DNA of 9,038 bases from Deltaproteobacteria bacterium (lineage in GTDB: Bacteria; Desulfobacterota; Desulfobacteria; Desulfobacterales; JAFDDL01). The DNA lies in the NCBI GenBank assembly GCA_019310865.1, contig JAFDDL010000116.1, positions 1 through 9,038 on the forward strand, in the 5' to 3' direction. The notes beneath the pieces are model-generated. The model was not told the DNA's origin, searched no databases, and saw nothing but the letters and a program-made list of their open reading frames with translations. A program made the position numbers and the translations under genes. This document shows positions 1 through 5,365 of the stretch, piece by piece. Positions within the stretch are counted from its first letter, which is position 1. Each line of letters starts with the position of its first letter.

Positions 1-274
1 TGGGGATGTAGCGGGCTGGAACCCAGTCACCCAGATGATCCAGAACCCAGGGATCCACGGCCTGGTATCCGGCCATTTTCAGCTCCCGAGTCATCATCTC
101 CAAGGCCGTGCGCACATTTTGATCGCGCTCCATGCGCTCATCTTCCCGAAGATAGACTTGCTGCTGGGAATGGAAAAAGCCGAACACCGCAGAGCTCATG
201 ATGCCCAAAACGGCCACGGTGATGAGAATTTCCACCAGGGTAAACCCCGTATCTTTCCTGCGATATGCTCTCAT
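1..274 (-). CDS. pilW: PilW-like type IV minor prepilin (5' part; runs off the window)
   Basis: The visible 91 residues are the N-terminus of a type IV prepilin. A short basic leader MRAYRRKDTG ends at G10, followed by the mature N-terminus FTLVEILITVAVLGI, with the conserved glutamate at mature position 5 (E15). PilD-type prepilin peptidase would cut G10|F11 and methylate F11. The segment after the hydrophobic helix (ERDQNVRTALEMMTRELKMAGY) is typical of PilW, a minor pilin thought to help prime pilus assembly in the inner membrane. The start is fixed by an ATGA overlap with the stop of the PilV-like gene, and an AGGG sits a few bases upstream. The rest lies beyond base 1. From the usual order of such operons, PilX- and PilY1-type genes may follow, but they are not visible. 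The prepilin call is near certain; PilW rather than another minor pilin rests on order and similarity. Confidence 0.85.
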   Translation of the reverse strand, partial: MRAYRRKDTGFTLVEILITVAVLGIMSSAVFGFFHSQQQVYLREDERMERDQNVRTALEMMTRELKMAGYQAVDPWVLDHLGDWVPARYIP

Positions 275-660
275 GGCGCCGCCCTGATGGTTTGAAGCGC
301 CACCCGGTGAAACCCGTGCCAGGAAACCGTCACCCGAACTTCCTTATATGCAGGCGCATTAAACGTATTGACGGAAACCGTGCGATTAAAGGGGCCGTGA
401 TCAGCCCTGCCATGAACATCGAGATGCACTTCAAGGCTGTCTGAAATGTCGGCATAGGCCGTCTCGCGCAGCGCCTCGAGTTTCCCGTGGGCCAGCGCAA
501 CGGCCTGGGTGCGCTGTTTGGCCAGGTGATTGTGTCGAACCAGCCCGCCGCTCATGGCCACCACGCCCAGAATCCCAATGGCAAACACCCCCAGCGCAAT
601 CATCAGCTCCAGCAAGGTAAATCCATCAGAATTTTCTATGAAAAAAACGTTTCGAGTCAT
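271..660 (-). CDS. pilV: PilV-like type IV minor prepilin
   Basis: This is a 129-residue minor pilin. The leader is 13 residues (MTRNVFFIENSDG), with predicted cleavage G13|F14 and mature N-terminus FTLLELMIALGVFAIGILGV; E18 is the mature Glu5. The helix is followed by the PilV-type segment with AVALAHGKLEALRETAYADI, and the C-terminus VRVTVSWHG is typical of PilV. The frame opens earlier, at a GTG at 693 preceded by AGGTGGTG. I prefer the ATG at 660 because it forms an ATGA overlap with the upstream stop, like the other junctions of this operon, and gives a normal leader length. The GTG start would give a 24-residue leader and remains possible. Its stop overlaps the PilW-like start by 4 bases, so translation is probably coupled. 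It likely acts with the other minor pilins in starting the pilus fibre. Confidence 0.88.
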   Translation of the reverse strand: MTRNVFFIENSDGFTLLELMIALGVFAIGILGVVAMSGGLVRHNHLAKQRTQAVALAHGKLEALRETAYADISDSLEVHLDVHGRADHGPFNRTVSVNTFNAPAYKEVRVTVSWHGFHRVALQTIRAAP

Positions 661-1133
661 CGGGTAATTCGAATTCTTCCGCTCATGGCACACACCACCT
701 GCAAGGTCCCCCCTATTGTATTTTCAAGCGTCATCCGGGTCGGCGTCATGTTGCCCGTTGGTTTAAACACGATGCGATCCGTTGATACGGAAACCAGCCG
801 AATGTTTGAAAAAACCCCTTGACCGGCCGGGCCAAAGCAGGTGGGCGCACGCGTTGCCGTCCACTGGCGTGATCCGCTGGACTGATCACCGCTTTCCAGC
901 ACATAGGAACCTAGCGTCGCGTCAAACATCATCCGGTACTCGCGATTGGTGCTCACCGACCGAGCCCTGGCATATCTTAGATCGTTCGCCATCTGCCGAA
1001 CCGCACCCTTCAATTGATATCGCGGCCATTGGCTTTGAATCCAGTTCGGGGCCGCCACGCATGCCAGCGCGGCCAGACAGGCCACCACGACCAACAGTTC
1101 CACCAGCGAAAAGCCCTTGTTATGTTTCATCAT
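657..1133 (-). CDS. GspH/FimT-family minor prepilin
   Basis: This is a 158-residue prepilin of the GspH/FimT (FimU) family. The leader is MMKHNKG, cleaved G7|F8, and the mature N-terminus is FSLVELLVVVACLAALACVA, with E12 as mature Glu5. The helix continues into QMANDLRYARARSVSTN, the GspH-type segment. The C-terminal part is a predicted beta-rich pilin head ending in SGRIRITR, which matches the usual G-R-[IV] ending. C99 and C148 could form a disulfide across the head, as in some FimU/GspH proteins (inference). GGAAGTG lies 5-8 bases before two adjacent ATG codons; the first overlaps the DUF4124 stop as ATGA and was chosen. Placed first among the pilins, ahead of PilV and PilW, it fits a type IVa minor pilin operon rather than a type II secretion operon, because no other gsp gene is visible. 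Confidence 0.9.
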   Translation of the reverse strand: MMKHNKGFSLVELLVVVACLAALACVAAPNWIQSQWPRYQLKGAVRQMANDLRYARARSVSTNREYRMMFDATLGSYVLESGDQSSGSRQWTATRAPTCFGPAGQGVFSNIRLVSVSTDRIVFKPTGNMTPTRMTLENTIGGTLQVVCAMSGRIRITR

Positions 1134-1597
1134 TTTTCACTTCCGCACCGCCCCGTTTCATCGAGCAGATGCCGGTCTTTTTCCAGATACCGTCGTTTTC
1201 TATACAAACCCTTTCGCAGCCTATCATCGTCCGGTCGCTTGCGGAGCGCCCTCTCGATGCAGCCGATTTCAGCCCGGCACCGGGCGATTTTCTTCATCAA
1301 AAAATCGCGCTGAGACGTTACCGGCACTGCGCTTTCCCGAAAGTCGCCCGGTTGTTTCCCCGTCTCATGGGTAGTCGGCGAGCCGGCCTTGCGCACCGGC
1401 ATCGTGCGGGCCACCGCAGGCAACTCACCCACAATGACCCCCGAATCGGCCGACGGCGGCGAGACATTGCTGTAGCGCGTGCGGCCTGACGCATCGACCC
1501 ATCGATAAATCGATTCTCCCGGCAAAGCAGTGGGTTGAAACAGCCCAAAGGCAAACCAGACCACACACAACACCGAACGCAGTCGCACCTGACGCAT
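1130..1597 (-). CDS. Secreted DUF4124-domain protein heading the minor pilin operon
   Basis: This protein has 155 residues. Residues 1-27 are a Sec-type signal: basic MRQVRLR, then a hydrophobic core VLCVVWFAFGLF, with cleavage somewhere near ALPGE. Residues 29-48 (IYRWVDASGRTRYSNVSPP) are the hallmark of DUF4124, a small beta-rich module common in periplasmic proteins. The middle (50-95) is low complexity. Residues 98-147 are strongly charged and probably helical, with many Arg and Lys. C107, C113 and C151 could form disulfides in the periplasm. The function of DUF4124 is unknown. Its stop overlaps the GspH/FimT start by 4 bases, so it is co-translated with the minor pilins and probably assists the pilus or PilY1-type tip proteins (inference from context). 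It is the first gene after the promoter at 1683-1711. Confidence 0.85.
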   Translation of the reverse strand: MRQVRLRSVLCVVWFAFGLFQPTALPGESIYRWVDASGRTRYSNVSPPSADSGVIVGELPAVARTMPVRKAGSPTTHETGKQPGDFRESAVPVTSQRDFLMKKIARCRAEIGCIERALRKRPDDDRLRKGLYRKRRYLEKDRHLLDETGRCGSEK

Positions 1598-1682
1598 GGC
1601 AGCGGATCCTATGCAAAGGAATTAGATAAACCTATTGTCCATTCAGAAATCGAGAAAATTAGCCATTTCCGGATGGGCACGG

Positions 1683-1711
1683 ATTTTAGGGGAGACTCTA
1701 CACCCTGGCAA
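1683..1711 (-). promoter_or_regulatory. Candidate sigma70-type promoter of the minor pilin operon
   Basis: Read on the minus strand, TTGCCA (1711-1706) and TAAAAT (1688-1683) are separated by 17 bases. Each hexamer matches 5 of 6 consensus bases, and the spacing is optimal. Transcription would start near 1676, leaving a leader of about 80 bases before the DUF4124 start at 1597. It lies in the 147-base gap after the LysM gene, where a promoter for the pilin operon is expected. No sigma54 -24/-12 element (TGGCAC-N5-TTGC) was seen here, although many pilin promoters use one. Confidence 0.55.
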
Positions 1712-1744
1712 CTGCGGAAAGCAGCCCGGGGGACACGGCGAAGA

Positions 1745-2521
1745 CTACTCGGCCTCTTTGATCAGTAGCTTCTGGCCGGAATAGATTGAACTTTTTTTGG
1801 ACAACTTGTTTAAGCGCACGAGCGTCTCGATGCTCACGCCGTAGTTTCTGCTGATCCGGTACACCGTTTCACCGGATTTCACTCTATGATAAACAGCCGG
1901 CGCCTTGTTCTGCACCGAGGTCTTGTCTTGGGCCGACGGCTTGTCCTGAACCAACGGTTTTTCCCGGACCGATGCCTTGTCCCGAACCGGCGGCTTGGGC
2001 GTGGATGCCTGAGTGCGGATTTTTTCCGGCTTTCGCGAAACCTTTTTAATGCGCGAACCATTTTTAAGTGCAGCGACATCCTGTGAAAACCGATTGAGTC
2101 GCAAAGACGTAGTGGCATCCATGCGTTGCAGGCGGGAAAGATGGTTTTTATGAAGCGCCGACTGCTTTTCCAGCTGATTTATTTTCGCTTCCACGGCTTC
2201 CAGGTTCGCAACGCGCTCTTCTAAATAGCGGAGCTTGTCATACACCGGTTCAAGGGCACGGTCGGTGGAATCGGCACCGCCATTGGACAGCAGGAAAAAA
2301 AAGAGGATGACAATGGCAATCAGTCCGATGCCCATCAAAATAAACGGGGTCTCCTCGGACCTGAATACTTTCTCCCAGAAGGTTTTCTTTTCCCGGTGCC
2401 ACAGTGCGGATGAATCGGTTAATATAAAATCCTCATCGGTCAACTCATCAGTGTGGCCCAACTCATCTGCATGGTCTAATTCATCTGAATTGTTCAAGAT
2501 ATCGTCGTCATTCCGATCCAT
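1745..2521 (-). CDS. Membrane-anchored coiled-coil protein with C-terminal LysM domain
   Basis: This protein has 258 residues. Residues 1-35 are very acidic and hold three 6-residue repeats (SDELDH, ADELGH, TDELTD). Residues 60-79 form one transmembrane helix (ILMGIGLIAIVILFFFLLSN) with positive residues before it, giving an N-in/C-out single-pass topology. Residues 90-152 are predicted coiled coil (KLRYLEERVANLEAVEAKIN). Residues 155-208 are a basic, Pro/Lys-rich linker with five 6-residue repeats (VRDKAS, VREKPL, VQDKPS, AQDKTS, VQNKAP). Residues 211-255 form a LysM domain (YHRVKSGETVYRISRNYGVS) that should bind peptidoglycan glycan chains. No catalytic domain is present. The protein would link the inner membrane to the cell wall, possibly as a scaffold for a wall hydrolase such as the RlpA-like protein encoded 43 bases upstream. 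The start ATG follows GGGATAAT. The exact role is unknown. Confidence 0.85.
   Translation of the reverse strand: MDRNDDDILNNSDELDHADELGHTDELTDEDFILTDSSALWHREKKTFWEKVFRSEETPFILMGIGLIAIVILFFFLLSNGGADSTDRALEPVYDKLRYLEERVANLEAVEAKINQLEKQSALHKNHLSRLQRMDATTSLRLNRFSQDVAALKNGSRIKKVSRKPEKIRTQASTPKPPVRDKASVREKPLVQDKPSAQDKTSVQNKAPAVYHRVKSGETVYRISRNYGVSIETLVRLNKLSKKSSIYSGQKLLIKEAE
1898..1987 (-). repeat. Five imperfect 18-base tandem repeats in the LysM gene linker
   Basis: The stretch encodes residues 179-208 of the LysM protein as five 6-residue units of form V-[RQ]-[DEN]-K-x-x. The units are also visible in the DNA, each carrying a CTTGTC-like core on the plus strand. The period is a multiple of three, so gain or loss of units would change linker length without breaking the frame. 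Confidence 0.75.
2435..2488 (-). repeat. Three imperfect 18-base tandem repeats in the acidic N-terminus of the LysM gene
   Basis: Three 18-base units encode SDELDH, ADELGH and TDELTD (residues 12-29). On the plus strand each unit contains AACTCATC or AATTCATC at the same phase. The unit length equals that of the linker repeat in the same gene, but the sequence is unrelated. Confidence 0.7.
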
Positions 2522-2564
2522 TTATTATCCCAGTCTCCTGACCCTGGTAAAACCTCGAAGGCTC

Positions 2565-3233
2565 TCAGTCGTCCACTTGGACGGTTTCAACCAGGACTCG
2601 GGCGGTTCCTTTTTTATAAAAACCGAGCTTTTTGGCCGCTTGTGCCGTCACATCGACAATCCGGTTACCGACAAACGGCCCGCGATCGTTGACACGCAAA
2701 ACAAAAGAGCGCTTATTGGACAAATTCGTCACCTTCACATAGGTCGGCAGGGGTAGGTGTTTATGCGCGGCGGTCATGCCCCTGGGATGAAACGCCTCAC
2801 CGTTGGCAGTCATCCGCCCCCCTCTTTGCTTGTATGTTTCGTAACCGTACCAGCTTGCCGTTCCTTTTTCCCGGTACTTTTTTGCAGAGGCGACGCCCAT
2901 GGGTACGTAACGTTTGCCGAAAACCACATAGGGTGATGTTTTTACCTTGTTTTGGCGAATTGCCTCCTTGGGCGACATCCCGCCGATGGATTCAATGCCC
3001 GAGTGGGTAAAGGGCCAAGTCACGGGGGCCTTCACCACATGAAAGGACAAATCGCCGACCTTATATACCACCTTGCCGGTTCCCCTGGCAACCTTATAAC
3101 CGGCTTTCCCGGTTCCTTTGGCAACCTTGTAGCTGGTTTTTGCGGTTTTGGAAGTCACCTTATAGGTTGTCGAAACCACAGCGCACGATGAGATAAAGAA
3201 GAAAGTCAGTGTCAGGATCGTCGTCTGCTTCAC
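2565..3233 (-). CDS. rlpA: RlpA-like septal lytic transglycosylase lipoprotein
   Basis: This protein has 222 residues. Residues 1-16 are a lipoprotein signal with a lipobox (ISSC), so C17 would be lipidated. Residues 24-59 hold an 11-residue repeat with YKV at 24, 35, 46 and 57, a Lys/Gly-rich segment not typical of RlpA. Residues 124-218 are the double-psi beta-barrel: GTASWYG, MTANGEAFHP, MTAAHKHLPLPTYVKVTNL, VNDRGPF, IVDVTAQAAKKLG. H157 and D183 fit the catalytic His and Asp of Pseudomonas RlpA, which cuts denuded glycan strands at the septum. No SPOR domain is present, so septal targeting would need another part, perhaps the LysM protein that follows 43 bases downstream. The start is GTG at 3233 with a modest GGGAC upstream; no in-frame ATG precedes the signal peptide. 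Family membership is firm, the activity inferred. Confidence 0.92.
   Translation of the reverse strand: MKQTTILTLTFFFISSCAVVSTTYKVTSKTAKTSYKVAKGTGKAGYKVARGTGKVVYKVGDLSFHVVKAPVTWPFTHSGIESIGGMSPKEAIRQNKVKTSPYVVFGKRYVPMGVASAKKYREKGTASWYGYETYKQRGGRMTANGEAFHPRGMTAAHKHLPLPTYVKVTNLSNKRSFVLRVNDRGPFVGNRIVDVTAQAAKKLGFYKKGTARVLVETVQVDD
3057..3164 (-). repeat. 33-base tandem repeat in the RlpA-like gene
   Basis: About 3.3 in-frame copies of a 33-base unit encode the period-11 pattern YKV[AT][KR]GTGKxx at residues 24-59. The two central units are most alike (YKVAKGTGKAG, YKVARGTGKVV). The segment lies between the lipidated cysteine and the catalytic domain, so it probably forms a basic tether whose length can vary. 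Confidence 0.75.
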
Positions 3234-3325
3234 CGTATCTGTCCCATAAACCGAACAAGGGCATCCCGCAGTTGGAAGCTAACCTCACATCTCAAATTCC
3301 ACCTGACAAATCAAGACTTATTTTG

Positions 3326-3427
3326 TAATTTGGGGGACGTTCCCAACTTTTAAACTTCGTGATTTAGGGGACGTTCCTACTTACCGACAATTAAGTTTAA
3401 AAGTTAGGAACGTCCCCCTTCTGTTCA
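3326..3427. repeat. Family A palindromic element, copy A1 (rearranged, with extra tip copy)
   Basis: Three parts are seen. An extra left arm (GGGGACGTTCCCAACTTTTA..., 3333-3357) comes first, then a shortened left arm (GGGGACGTTCCTA, 3367-3379), then a right arm ending CGTCCCC at 3417. The right arm can pair with the extra arm over 25 bases with one mismatch, or with the short arm over 13 perfect bases. Bases 3387-3427 match copy A2 (3768-3808) at 40 of 41 positions, including the 3' flank CTTCTRTTCA. Compared with A2, 19 bases are missing from the left arm and the 8-base loop reads ACTTACCG, the reverse complement of the A2 loop. The hairpin lies just after the stop of the desulforedoxin-like gene, so it may act as a terminator or mRNA 3' protector, although no clear T tract follows on the minus strand. 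Confidence 0.85.
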
Positions 3428-3429
3428 CA

Positions 3430-3630
3430 TTATCCGGCCCGTCCATCATCACACGGTTCGCCCATATCATCCATGCGCGAACTTTCGGCCGAAACCGGCG
3501 CCTCACAAACCGGGAGTGATGACTTAGGAACCATCACCTGATCGCAACATTCCGGTACATTGCTTTCATCTGCTGCCAGTTCCACCTGTTTTCCACAATT
3601 TTCACAGGTGTAAGTTTCCTTTGCGGTCAT
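3430..3630 (-). CDS. Small desulforedoxin-like metalloprotein with C-terminal tail
   Basis: This is a 66-residue protein. C9-x2-C12 and the adjacent pair C28-C29 have exactly the spacing of the Fe(Cys)4 centre of desulforedoxin from Desulfovibrio gigas, as recalled; Y7, E10, G13 and M33 also agree. It therefore probably binds one iron (or zinc) ion through four cysteines. Residues 36-66 form an added tail with C42 and C60, ending in EPCDDGRAG; this tail is absent from the 36-residue desulforedoxin. No signal peptide is present, so it should be cytoplasmic. The frame opens at 3654, but AGGGGA lies 7 bases before the ATG at 3630, so the shorter form was chosen. It is transcribed alone from the promoter at 3669-3697 and is flanked on both sides by family A repeats. 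A plain zinc-ribbon role is the main alternative; the redox role is unproven. Confidence 0.8.
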   Translation of the reverse strand: MTAKETYTCENCGKQVELAADESNVPECCDQVMVPKSSLPVCEAPVSAESSRMDDMGEPCDDGRAG

Positions 3631-3668
3631 GATTATTCCCCTTTCAAGTTCCATTTGGTTTAATTTTA

Positions 3669-3697
3669 CTAATAATTCATCCTCCGGTTTCCGTCAA
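3669..3697 (-). promoter_or_regulatory. Candidate sigma70-type promoter of the desulforedoxin-like gene
   Basis: On the minus strand, TTGACG (3697-3692, 5 of 6 consensus) and TATTAG (3674-3669, 4 of 6) are 17 bases apart, followed by AT-rich DNA. Transcription would start near 3662 and give a leader of about 30 bases containing the AGGGGA ribosome binding site. It lies directly beside the left end of repeat copy A2, so the repeat does not interrupt it. Confidence 0.5.
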
Positions 3698-3703
3698 GTA
3701 ATT

Positions 3704-3808
3704 GGGAATTTAGGGGACGGGAAATTTAGGGGACGTTCCTAACTTTTAAACTTAATTGTCGGTAAGTACAATTAAGTTTAAAAGTTAGGAACGTCCCCCT
3801 TCTATTCA
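3704..3808. repeat. Family A palindromic element, copy A2 (intact, 31-base perfect arms)
   Basis: The left arm 3729-3759 and right arm 3768-3798 are perfectly complementary over 31 bases, with an 8-base loop CGGTAAGT. The tips are GGGG and CCCC. Immediately 5', a 16-base tip segment occurs twice in tandem (3704-3719 and 3720-3735, one difference: GAATTTAGGGGACG against GAAATTTAGGGGACG). The 3' flank CTTCTATTCA is shared with copy A1. This resembles REP/BIME-type palindromes mobilised in trans by REP-associated tyrosine transposases; no such gene is in the window. It sits between the divergent desulforedoxin-like and epimerase genes. Confidence 0.92.
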
Positions 3809-3892
3809 AAATACAGTTGCCAATTGATTTTGGATCATATACATATGGCCCGCTTATTGAAGCCTACTATTATTTATTTGCGGGAGAACTAA

Positions 3893-4867
3893 ATGAGAGT
3901 GTTGATTACAGGCGGTGCCGGATTTATTGGGTCCCACCTCGCTGAAGCCTATCTGAGAAACGGGGATGAGGTCTACATCATCGATGACCTGTCCACCGGT
4001 TCACTGAGCAATATCAAGCATCTGCAAAGCGAAGTCGGATATACAAAACGCTTTTTCGTGTTCACGGACACCATTCTCAACGAAGACCTGATGCTCGAAC
4101 TGATCGCCACCTGTGATGTGGTCTATCACCTGGCCGCCGCTGTGGGCGTGCGATATATTCTGGAAAATCCACTTGAGTCGATCACCGTCAACATCCGGGG
4201 CACCGAAACGGTTCTAAAGCTCTGTTCTCGTTTTAAAAAACGGGTTCTCATCACCTCCTCCTCCGAGGTATATGGAAAACACTCCCACGCACCGCTGGTG
4301 GAGACCGACAACATCATTTACGGCCCGTCGAGCAAGTTCCGCTGGAGCTACGCGGCCTCCAAACTAATGGATGAATTCACCGCCCTTGCCTACTATCGGA
4401 CCAAGGGGTTGGCGGTCGTTGTCGTTCGTCTATTTAATACGGTGGGTCCCCGGCAGACCGGCACCTACGGCATGGTCATTCCCAGATTCGTCTCCCAGGC
4501 GCTGAAAAACACGCCCCTAACAGTCTATGGCGACGGGCGCCAGACGCGAACCTTTACCTATGTGAAAGATGTCATCAATGCATTGACGGCATTGATGGGC
4601 GCAGACAAGGCGCCGGGTGAAGTATTTAATGTCGGCGGGACAGAAGAAATCAGCATGCTTGAGCTGGCAGGAAAAATCGTCAAGGAGACCGGCTCCGAAT
4701 CCCCCATTGAACTCATTCCTTATGAACAGGCGTTTGAAAAGGACTTCGAAGACATGCGCCGGCGGGTGCCAAGCATTGAGAAAATCAAAAAAATCATCGG
4801 CTTTGAACCCAAAACCAACCTGGACACCATCCTCAATCAAGTCATCAATCACATGAGACGGCCTTAA
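3893..4867 (+). CDS. NAD-dependent nucleotide-sugar epimerase/dehydratase (extended SDR)
   Basis: This protein has 324 residues, the usual length for the family. An N-terminal Rossmann fold has TGGAGFIGS at 6-14 and the acidic pair D31-D32 ending strand 2, which favours NAD+ over NADP+. The active-site serines lie in TSSSEVYG (121-128), and the catalytic YxxxK is Y153-K157 in WSYAASK. RLFNTVGPRQTGTYGMVIPRF (179-199) and YGDGRQTRTFTYVKDV (212-227) are typical of UDP-sugar epimerases and UDP-glucuronate decarboxylases. It should convert a nucleotide sugar for surface polysaccharide, but the exact substrate cannot be read from the sequence. CGGGAGA lies about 6 bases before the ATG. A weak TTGCCA/TATACA promoter with a 15-base spacer is possible at 3817-3843. 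No glycosyltransferase or other sugar gene adjoins it, which is unusual. Its stop abuts the stop of the convergent nuclease gene with no gap. Confidence 0.9.
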   Translation: MRVLITGGAGFIGSHLAEAYLRNGDEVYIIDDLSTGSLSNIKHLQSEVGYTKRFFVFTDTILNEDLMLELIATCDVVYHLAAAVGVRYILENPLESITVNIRGTETVLKLCSRFKKRVLITSSSEVYGKHSHAPLVETDNIIYGPSSKFRWSYAASKLMDEFTALAYYRTKGLAVVVVRLFNTVGPRQTGTYGMVIPRFVSQALKNTPLTVYGDGRQTRTFTYVKDVINALTALMGADKAPGEVFNVGGTEEISMLELAGKIVKETGSESPIELIPYEQAFEKDFEDMRRRVPSIEKIKKIIGFEPKTNLDTILNQVINHMRRP

Positions 4868-5365
4868 CTAAATCTTATATTTCCCGAAGTCCTCCGGAGA
4901 CAGACTCTCAAGATAATCAGCCCACTTCTTGCCTTCCTGGCTCTTATCCAAAACCTCGGCGTCGCTATCCAAGGTCGCGGATTTTTCGATTATTTTATCA
5001 TCCACGTAAATAGGCGCGCTGAAACGTAGCGCGATGGCAATGGCATCGCTGGGCCGAGCATCCATATCAAACGACTGGTCACCGGACGTAAAATATATTC
5101 GGGCGAAAAATGTGTTGTCTCGAAGATCACATATTTCGATTTTGTTAAGGGTTACATCCAGCTTTCCCATTAAATTTTTCAAAAGATCGTGCGTCATGGG
5201 ACGCTCGAATTGCACATCCTGCAGAACCGACGCAATGGAGGTGGCTTCGAGCAAACCGATCCAGATCGGTATGACCTGCTCCTCGTCGTCGGTCTTGAGG
5301 ATGATAATCGGATTATTGGATGCCGGATCCATGGTCATGCCGGCTATACTGGCTCTATGCAGCAT
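4868..5365 (-). CDS. Bifunctional nuclease (BFN/DUF151) family protein
   Basis: This is a 165-residue protein of the BFN/DUF151 family. The family pattern is visible in order: PIIILKTDDEEQVIPIWIG (19-37), ERPMTHDLLKNLM (54-66), IYFTSGDQSFDMDARPSDAIA (90-110) with the hallmark ARPSDAIAIALR, then PIYVDDKIIE (118-127). A short acidic/hydrophobic tail follows, in place of the UVR-like domain found in some relatives. Plant and some bacterial members have been reported to cleave RNA and DNA; whether this one does is unknown. The frame opens at 5491, but GGAGAAA lies 4 bases before the ATG at 5365, and homology starts there. This start overlaps the end of miaB by 11 bases, so the two are translated together. 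It is the last gene of the DUF4911-miaB-BFN operon. No signal peptide is present. Confidence 0.88.
   Translation of the reverse strand: MLHRASIAGMTMDPASNNPIIILKTDDEEQVIPIWIGLLEATSIASVLQDVQFERPMTHDLLKNLMGKLDVTLNKIEICDLRDNTFFARIYFTSGDQSFDMDARPSDAIAIALRFSAPIYVDDKIIEKSATLDSDAEVLDKSQEGKKWADYLESLSPEDFGKYKI

Noticed and set aside
782..1489. A 235-codon open frame on the plus strand
   Set aside because: It runs antisense through the GspH/FimT and DUF4124 genes, both of which have clear family signatures. Its Arg/Pro/His-rich product has no recognisable motif.
1683..1693. Possible extra family A tip (ATTTTAGGGGA)
   Set aside because: Only about 10 bases agree, with one extra T and no second arm or CGTTCC continuation. 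It is better read as part of the candidate promoter.
3326..3808. Composite transposon or insertion sequence carrying the small gene
   Set aside because: No transposase gene lies between or beside the repeats, and no target-site duplication was recognised. The structure fits nonautonomous palindromic repeats better.
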